From Novosphingobium sp. UBA6272 (GTDB taxonomy: Bacteria; Pseudomonadota; Alphaproteobacteria; Sphingomonadales; Sphingomonadaceae), in assembly GCF_002440635.1 (NCBI RefSeq), contig NZ_DJUW01000013.1:1-26380 (forward strand): 26,380 bases of DNA, in the 5' to 3' direction. A program made the position numbers and the translations under genes. Of the stretch, positions 21,852 to 26,380 are shown one piece after another (the first letter of the stretch is position 1; every line of letters starts with the position of its first letter). Below the pieces are notes generated by a model, which worked only from the letters and a program-made list of their open reading frames with translations, ran no database searches and was not told the DNA's origin.

Positions 21852-23039
21852 CTAGTTGGCGGCAATGAGCATCTGTCGTTGTTCGGCTGGAATCTTGCCC
21901 ATGCAGAAGTCGGTCCAATCGGAAATCAACACCTTGCGTTTCTCGAGATAGTTGGTTCTGCGATAAGCAGCTTCCACCTTGTTTGACACCGTGTGAGCCA
22001 ACGCAGCCTCCGCCACTTCACCCGGCATGTCCGAGTTCTCCGCGGCCCAATCTCGAAATGACGATCTGAATCCATGAATCGTCACACCCGAATCTCGATC
22101 TCGCATGATCTTGAGCAAAGTCATGTCCGAGATGGTCTTCTTGGGGTTTTGACCCTGGAATACGAAATCGCTCGCTGGTGAGCGAAAGAGCCTTACACGT
22201 GCCAACGCATCAAGCGCGCTGGTGGTCAATGGCACAACGTGCGCCTTTCCTGCCTTCATGCGCTCAGCCGGAATGGTCCAAAGCCCCTTCTTCAAATCGA
22301 ACTCGGACCAGGTGCAGCCCCTTGCTTCACCAGACCGGGTGGCCGTCAGGATGAGGAACTCGAGCGCGAGGCGCCCAATGGAAACGCGGCTCCGAAGTTC
22401 CGCGATGAAGTCGGGCACCTCTTCGTATGGCATGGCCTCAAAATGCCCCCGCTTCTTCGGTTGACGGGGCAAACCCTTAGCGAGAGACCGAATGGGCGCT
22501 TCCGAAGCGCGATACCCCTTCGAATAGGCCCAATCGAGCACAGCGCCAATTCGTTGGCGGACTCGCCGCGCCGTCTCAGGCTTCGTCAACCAAATCGGCG
22601 CAAGCACATCTCTAATCGCAGGGCCTTCAATATCCGAAACAAGCACCTTTCCAATTTTCGGAAAAGCGTAAGTCTCGAGCGTGTTCATCCACTGTTGCTG
22701 GTGCTTGCCATTCTTCCAGCCGGCCTTGTGCTCCTCGTGAACGAGCTCGGCTGCGGCCTTGAAGGTTGGGACCTCTTCACGCTCCTTCTTGCGTTCGACG
22801 ACAATGTTGACCCCATTTTTCATGTCACGCCTGATACCCCGGGCAGCTTCACGAGCCTCGGCGAGGCCCACTTCTGCCAGCGTACCAAGGCCAATATCGC
22901 GCCTCTTTCCATCTGCTTGAACACGCACAATCCAGCTTCCGCGACCAGAACCAAAAAACTTGAGGATCAGACCTTCGCCATCGGAGTATCGGCCCGGCTC
23001 GCGTAGATTTCTTACCTGAACTGCAGTTAGCTTTCCCAT
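21852..23039 (-). CDS. int: Tyrosine integrase of the main element (P4 type)
   Basis: A 395-residue integrase. It has an N-terminal arm-binding DUF4102-like domain (about 1-85; LREPGRYSDGEGLILKFF and RRDIGLGTLAEVGLAEAR), a central SAM-like core-binding domain (about 92-185) and the catalytic domain (about 200-385). The active-site residues are Arg235 in TATRSGEARG, Lys262/265 in ERMKAGKAHVVPL, His322 and Arg325 in IHGFRSSFRDW, His349 in LAHTVSNKVE and Tyr359 in AAYRRTNY. It should insert the element at the adjacent tRNA-Ser. ATG 23039 has AGAGG 7 bases upstream; a GTG at 23108 would add 23 residues of translated direct repeat and is rejected. A LexA-like box lies 90 bp upstream. The gene stops with TAG. 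Confidence 0.95.
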   Translation of the reverse strand: MGKLTAVQVRNLREPGRYSDGEGLILKFFGSGRGSWIVRVQADGKRRDIGLGTLAEVGLAEAREAARGIRRDMKNGVNIVVERKKEREEVPTFKAAAELVHEEHKAGWKNGKHQQQWMNTLETYAFPKIGKVLVSDIEGPAIRDVLAPIWLTKPETARRVRQRIGAVLDWAYSKGYRASEAPIRSLAKGLPRQPKKRGHFEAMPYEEVPDFIAELRSRVSIGRLALEFLILTATRSGEARGCTWSEFDLKKGLWTIPAERMKAGKAHVVPLTTSALDALARVRLFRSPASDFVFQGQNPKKTISDMTLLKIMRDRDSGVTIHGFRSSFRDWAAENSDMPGEVAEAALAHTVSNKVEAAYRRTNYLEKRKVLISDWTDFCMGKIPAEQRQMLIAAN

Positions 23040-23064
23040 ATCAACACCTCTTGCGGCGTTCAGC

Positions 23065-23113
23065 CAGACCCACACTCTCACCAAAGTCAGACCCACACCC
23101 GGACCCACACTCG
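23065..23113. repeat. Three direct repeats upstream of the integrase
   Basis: CAGACCCACACTC (23065), CAGACCCACACCC (23088) and GGACCCACACTCG (23101) share GACCCACAC or ACCCACAC. They lie between the integrase start and the tRNA end, where arm-type integrase or excisionase sites are normally found. Confidence 0.6.
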
Positions 23114-23128
23114 ATGGGAGATGGTATG

Positions 23129-23143
23129 GAACATATAGAGAAC
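23129..23143. promoter_or_regulatory. Candidate LexA (SOS) box upstream of the integrase
   Basis: GAACATATAGAGAAC on the plus strand, that is GTTC-TCTATAT-GTTC toward the integrase. It matches the site at 20895-20909 in 14 of 15 bases. It lies 90 bp before the integrase ATG, and its AT-rich centre could hold the -10 region. Confidence 0.65.
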
Positions 23144-23169
23144 TTCTGAGAGTGTCTCAATAGCCGAAA

Positions 23170-23184
23170 CGCAGACTTTCTGCG
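23170..23184 (-). terminator. Small hairpin after tRNA-Ser
   Basis: CGCAGA / TCTGCG around a three-base loop. On the minus strand it is preceded by CCAAAAGC and followed by TTTCGGC, so it may end the tRNA transcript about 40 bases after its 3' end. It lies inside the element. The stem is short, so the call is tentative. Confidence 0.4.
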
Positions 23185-23221
23185 GCTTTTGGGAATATAT
23201 GCGATGGTCTGGGAATGGTAG

Positions 23222-23313
<92 letters not shown>

Positions 23314-23470
23314 GCGAGATCGCCTGCGAGCTGGCCCGTGGGCCGGTTCGGTCGAAGAAGCGCGCGGTTAGCGGATGGCGGGGCGCTTGCCAAGCCCTTC
23401 TTACGGCTTATTCAGGGGACGGCGCCTGCACTGCCGTTGTTTCGCCGCAACTTGGCCCTATATTGCCAGC

Positions 23471-23851
23471 ATGGACCGCGCTTCGTTCTTCTCCCCCCAA
23501 GCTGGCCGCGACATCGATGCGCCGCGCTTTGCCCATGCCCGCTTTGGGATCGGCGATGTCGTGCGGCACCGCGTGTTCGACTTTCGCGGGGTGGTGTTCG
23601 ATGTCGATCCGGTCTTCGCCAACAGCGAGGAATGGTACGAATCGATCCCCAAGGAAGTGCGCCCGCACCGCGAGCAGCCATTCTATCACCTGCTCGCCGA
23701 GAATGGGGATTCGAGCTACATCGCCTATGTCAGCCAGCAGAACCTGCTGGGCGACGCCGATGGCGGGCCGGTCGATCATCCCAACGTCACCGAACTGTTC
23801 GAGGAATTCGACGGCGGGCGTTATCGCCTGCGCCGCTCGATGACCCATTAG
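23471..23851 (+). CDS. hspQ: HspQ/YccV-like heat-shock protein
   Basis: A 126-residue protein of the HspQ (hemimethylated-DNA-binding YccV-like) family. The family block starts ARFGIGDVVRHRVFDFRGVV and continues VFDVDPVFANSEEWYESIP, then QPFYHLLAENGDSSYIAYVSQQNL, with a short C-terminal tail. HspQ modulates Lon-type proteolysis in enterobacteria; here the role is inferred. ATG 23471 is the start of the recognisable protein, although its ribosome site is poor; the upstream in-frame ATG at 23375 would add residues unlike the family. It is the first chromosomal gene beyond the tRNA, 157 bp from it. Confidence 0.9.
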   Translation: MDRASFFSPQAGRDIDAPRFAHARFGIGDVVRHRVFDFRGVVFDVDPVFANSEEWYESIPKEVRPHREQPFYHLLAENGDSSYIAYVSQQNLLGDADGGPVDHPNVTELFEEFDGGRYRLRRSMTH

Positions 23852-23948
23852 GCCAGGCGCTGGCGAACTGCGGCTTGTCGGGTTTGTTCAGTTCGAGCGG
23901 CACCAAGACTGTTAATATCCAGGCTTCACGGGATGGGAGCCTTGCGCG

Positions 23949-24359
23949 ATGAAACTAACCCCATTTGCCCTCGGGCTTGGCCTGGCGAGCGGCTGCCTGC
24001 TCGCAGTCCCAGGGTCGGCCGCGGTCTGCAAGCCGTTCGCCTCGCTGAGCGGGGTCTACAAGGCCAATGACGGCGGCACCTACCGGATCCGCGCCGCTGG
24101 CGACACCGTTTGGTGGCTGGGGCGCAGCGCCGATGCCGGCGAAAGCTGGACCAATGTGTTCAAGGGCACCCGCAAGGGCAACATCATCACCGGTCAATGG
24201 GCCGATCTGAACAGCGGAGCGAATGGCGCCGGCGCTTTGACGCTGAAAGTGACCAAGAACTTCTAGCTGGTCCGGATCAACGCGGTCGGCAGCGGATTTG
24301 GCGGCACCCGCTGGCTGCGGCCGGGCTGCGACAGCGATAATTCGGTTCCGATCGACTGA
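23949..24359 (+). pseudogene. Secreted small protein gene interrupted by TAG
   Basis: The frame opens with a signal peptide (MKLTPFALGLGLASGCLLAV, cleavage near GSAA) and a domain with SGVYKANDGGTYRIRAAGDT, VWWLGRS, SWTNVFKG and GQWADLNSG. A TAG at 24264-24266 ends it after 105 residues. The same frame then continues LVRINAVGSGFGGTRWLRPG to a TGA at 24357-24359, and this tail looks like the natural end of the family (GFGG..WLR). So it is most likely a 136-residue gene with a nonsense mutation, or a truncated but still expressed protein. The family has no function I know. A GGGAG site precedes the ATG. Confidence 0.7.
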
Positions 24360-24362
24360 CGC

Positions 24363-25235
24363 TCAGCAACCCCAGGTGCAGACCAGCGCCGATCCGCCGT
24401 CGCGCTTCTCGATCTGCATCGCCCCGCCGCAGCCCTCACCGCTGTCGATCGGCGCATAGTCCGGGGTGACGGGTACACCGAAGCCTAGCCTGGCGAGAGT
24501 CCTTTTGACCTTCTCCGGCGGCTCGAGGAAATTCACCGTACGGGTATCCGACCCGTCGGTTTCGGGTGGGTAATAGCGGCTGGAGGTAATCCGGCTGAGC
24601 TTCAGCCCGTGCCAGGTGGTCGTCGCGGGAAACCGCAATTCGGCGCTGGCGGTTTCGGCACCATCCTTGTCCTTGCCGTTTTTCGCAGTGATCGGCAGCG
24701 GCGTGTCATAGGCATCCAGCGCCACGGTCAGTCCGCGCCCGCTGCCCAGGTCCATCCCGGCTTCGAGCTTTTTGTAGACCCGCTCCAGCGTGTCACCGGC
24801 CTGACACAGCGAAGGCGAGGCGAAGGCAAGTGTGCCATCAAGCGCAACCGGAACCGGCGCTTCGGTCGCGGCATCGGTTGCCACATCCGCCCCGGCGACG
24901 GTGGCAGTGGCGGCCGGTCCGGGCTGGGTCAATCCACTGTCAGGCACGATACCTGAACCAAACCAGGCAGCTCCGGCGACCACGGCGACAACAACCGCAC
25001 CAATCCCGGCAAACAGTGGCCAGCGCGGACGGACGGACTCTTCGTAATTGGATCCTTCGCCGGGCGCAGAAGCCATTGCCGCAGGGGCAGGCTCGGCGGC
25101 TGCAGTTTCCCGGCCAACCGCGGCAGCCTGTCCTTCGAGCAGCCGGGCCTTTTGCAACGCGAACTCCTCGTCGGTCAGCGCTCCGTCCTTGTGCAGGCGG
25201 GTCAGGCGTTCCAGCTGTTCGATCCAGTCACTCAT
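24363..25235 (-). CDS. SHOCT-domain membrane protein
   Basis: A 290-residue protein with one membrane anchor. Residues 3-35 form a SHOCT domain (DWIEQLERLTRLHKDGALTD and the following EEFALQKARLL). An Ala/Pro/Glu-rich linker follows, then a single transmembrane helix at about 72-94 (WPLFAGIGAVVVAVVAGAAW). The rest is probably periplasmic and contains an alpha/beta domain (about 130-290) with four Cys residues in its C-terminal half, including two in the end VCTWGC. The SHOCT motif often mediates oligomerisation; the job of this protein is unknown. It converges on the interrupted secreted-protein gene, with only three bases between their stops. ATG 25235 begins the SHOCT motif directly. Confidence 0.85.
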   Translation of the reverse strand: MSDWIEQLERLTRLHKDGALTDEEFALQKARLLEGQAAAVGRETAAAEPAPAAMASAPGEGSNYEESVRPRWPLFAGIGAVVVAVVAGAAWFGSGIVPDSGLTQPGPAATATVAGADVATDAATEAPVPVALDGTLAFASPSLCQAGDTLERVYKKLEAGMDLGSGRGLTVALDAYDTPLPITAKNGKDKDGAETASAELRFPATTTWHGLKLSRITSSRYYPPETDGSDTRTVNFLEPPEKVKRTLARLGFGVPVTPDYAPIDSGEGCGGAMQIEKRDGGSALVCTWGC

Positions 25236-25298
25236 CCGCAGGTCCCATCCAAGTGAATCGGTGCAAGGATAGCCGCTTGAACGGCCAGCACAATCGCC

Positions 25299-26189
25299 TC
25301 AGCTCTTGAGCTTCCAGCCGCTCTTGAGCAGCAGGTACAGCACGGTCGACAGCGCGACGTTGAGCAGCCCCAACCCGATCGCACCGTGCAGGACGGCCTG
25401 ATTGGTGCTACCGATGTCGCTCTGCCCGAGAAAGCCGAAGCGGAAGCCCGAGATCACGTAGAAGAACGGATTAAGGCGGCTGATCGTCTGGAACAGCGGG
25501 GCCAGATTGTCGATCACGTAGAATGTGCCCGACAGCAGCGAGAGCGGCGCGATCACGAAATTGGTCACTGCCGCGTTGTGGTCGAACTTTTCAGCCCACA
25601 TCGAGGTGATGACCCCGATCAGTGCCAGCATGATCGCGCCCATCAGCCCGAACCACACAACCGCCCAGGGATGCGCAACAGTCAGGTGCACGCCCGGCCA
25701 CAGCAGCATCGCTCCGGCCACGGCCAGTCCGACCAGCACCGCGCGGGTCACTGCCGCGCCGACCAGACCGATCATCAGTTCGCCGTGCGACAGGGGCGGC
25801 ATCAGGTAATCGACGATCGTTCCCTGGATCTTGCCGGCCAGGAAGCTGAAGCTGGAATTGGCGAAGGCATTCTGCATCATCCCCATCACGATCAGCCCGG
25901 GTGCGACGAAGGTGGCGAAATTGACCCCCAGCACCATCCGCCCGCTGCGGCCCATCGCGACGCTGAAAATCACCAGAAACAGCAGTGTGGTCATCGCCGG
26001 AGCCCAGATCGTCTGGGTCTGGACCTTGAAGAACCGGCGGACCTCCTTCATATAGAGGGTCCACAGCCCCAACCGGTTGATCCCGGAAAAATGGGGCACT
26101 CCCTGGGCCCGGAAGCTCAATTGCCCCCCGCTGCCAGCGGTTGCGGGCGGATTGGCGCTTTCGGAACTGGGAAATGGTTGATTGGACAT
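25299..26189 (-). CDS. ABC-2 type transporter permease
   Basis: A 296-residue integral membrane protein of the ABC-2 permease family. After a ~35-residue polar N-terminus comes TLYMKEVRRFFKVQTQTIWA, the amphipathic connecting segment typical of the family. About six membrane helices follow (near TTLLFLVIFSVAM, FVAPGLIVMGMM, VTRAVLVGLAVAGAMLL, WFGLMGAIMLALIGVI, IAPLSLLSGTFYVI and LGLLNVALSTVLYLLL). The C-terminal signature LNPFFYVISGFRFG is clear. It would form the channel of an exporter for a drug, lipid or polysaccharide; the ATPase partner is not in the window. ATG 26189 is preferred to 26366, because the longer frame would run into the divergent gcrA. Confidence 0.88.
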   Translation of the reverse strand: MSNQPFPSSESANPPATAGSGGQLSFRAQGVPHFSGINRLGLWTLYMKEVRRFFKVQTQTIWAPAMTTLLFLVIFSVAMGRSGRMVLGVNFATFVAPGLIVMGMMQNAFANSSFSFLAGKIQGTIVDYLMPPLSHGELMIGLVGAAVTRAVLVGLAVAGAMLLWPGVHLTVAHPWAVVWFGLMGAIMLALIGVITSMWAEKFDHNAAVTNFVIAPLSLLSGTFYVIDNLAPLFQTISRLNPFFYVISGFRFGFLGQSDIGSTNQAVLHGAIGLGLLNVALSTVLYLLLKSGWKLKS

Positions 26190-26265
26190 GCTGTGGCGAC
26201 TATCCGCAGCCTGCGCCATTGGCAAGTTCGCGGCCCCGGTGCCGCCGAGGAAAGTGACAAGAAGC

Positions 26266-26380
26266 ATGAGCTGGACCGACGAACGGATCGAAAAGCTGAC
26301 CAAGATGTGGGAAGGCGGTGCCACCGCCAGCCAGATCGCCGACGAACTCGGCGGGGTCAGCCGCAATGCCGTGATCGGCA
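26266..26380 (+). CDS. gcrA: GcrA cell-cycle regulator (5' part)
   Basis: The first 38 codons run off the window: MSWTDERIEKLTKMWEGG, then ATASQIADELGGVSRNAVIG. This is the conserved N-terminal helix-turn-helix of GcrA, which with methylated DNA and sigma70 drives S-phase genes in Alphaproteobacteria. The ATG has a GAGGAAA stretch upstream at longer than ideal spacing. It is divergent from the ABC permease across 76 bp, where the promoters of both must lie. Confidence 0.95.
   Translation, partial: MSWTDERIEKLTKMWEGGATASQIADELGGVSRNAVIG

Noticed and set aside
23040..23108. Longer integrase starting at GTG 23108
   Set aside because: The added 23 residues are a translation of the direct repeats and have no family match; ATG 23039 has a good ribosome site.
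25079..25087. Fourth copy of CCGCAGGGG as part of the leader family
   Set aside because: It lies in the coding region of the chromosomal SHOCT gene with none of the other boxes; a chance match.

Overview
The window reads as the integrase-proximal end of an integrative (probably conjugative) element in a sphingomonad-like alphaproteobacterium, followed by about 3 kb of host chromosome. The host assignment rests on gcrA, an alphaproteobacterial cell-cycle regulator, at the right edge, on GC-rich coding, and on small protein families (DUF6915-, DUF6878-, DUF5818-like) that I associate with sphingomonads. The element borders a tRNA-Ser(CGA) gene (23224-23313, minus), with its tyrosine integrase immediately beyond the tRNA 3' end. 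It runs leftward off the window; no second attachment site was seen.

Layout. At 1-439 are the end of an unidentified plus-strand gene and a small TraD/DUF6437-like gene. A two-way terminator at 492-529 separates these from a long minus-strand block: ssb, DUF6915-like, DUF6878-like, a DUF2493 (SLOG) protein, a RES-Xre toxin-antitoxin pair, a conserved hypothetical, an antirestriction gene ardC, an HU-type protein, a ParB-like protein, a 1,410-aa methyltransferase-like/Strawberry-notch helicase fusion and a CHC2/toprim primase. A plus-strand pair (lytic transglycosylase, DUF5818-like) faces the integrase. Together these suit maintenance, stabilisation and DNA handling after transfer; the conjugation genes proper would lie to the left.

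The most interesting structure is a second, nested mobile element at 5343-11939 (about 6.6 kb). It carries three overlapping tyrosine recombinase genes and its own ardC, and it has split the resident ardC into a 5' part (11940-12650) and a 3' part (5106-5342). Rejoining the halves restores the reading frame. The ends carry an imperfect 14-bp inverted repeat and are flanked by 6-bp GGCGAT/GGCAAT copies. The resident ardC also has an in-frame TAG.

Two regulatory layers stand out. Nearly identical 15-bp sites of the alphaproteobacterial LexA type (GTTC-N7-GTTC) precede the integrase and sit between the primase and the transglycosylase, suggesting SOS-linked control. A structured leader motif occurs twice, upstream of ssb and of the DUF2493 gene, with a 19-nt identical block inside otherwise different stems; it is a candidate cis-acting RNA that I cannot assign to a known class.

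Right of the tRNA the chromosome holds an HspQ-like gene, a secreted-protein gene broken by an in-frame TAG, a SHOCT membrane protein, an ABC-2 permease and the start of gcrA.
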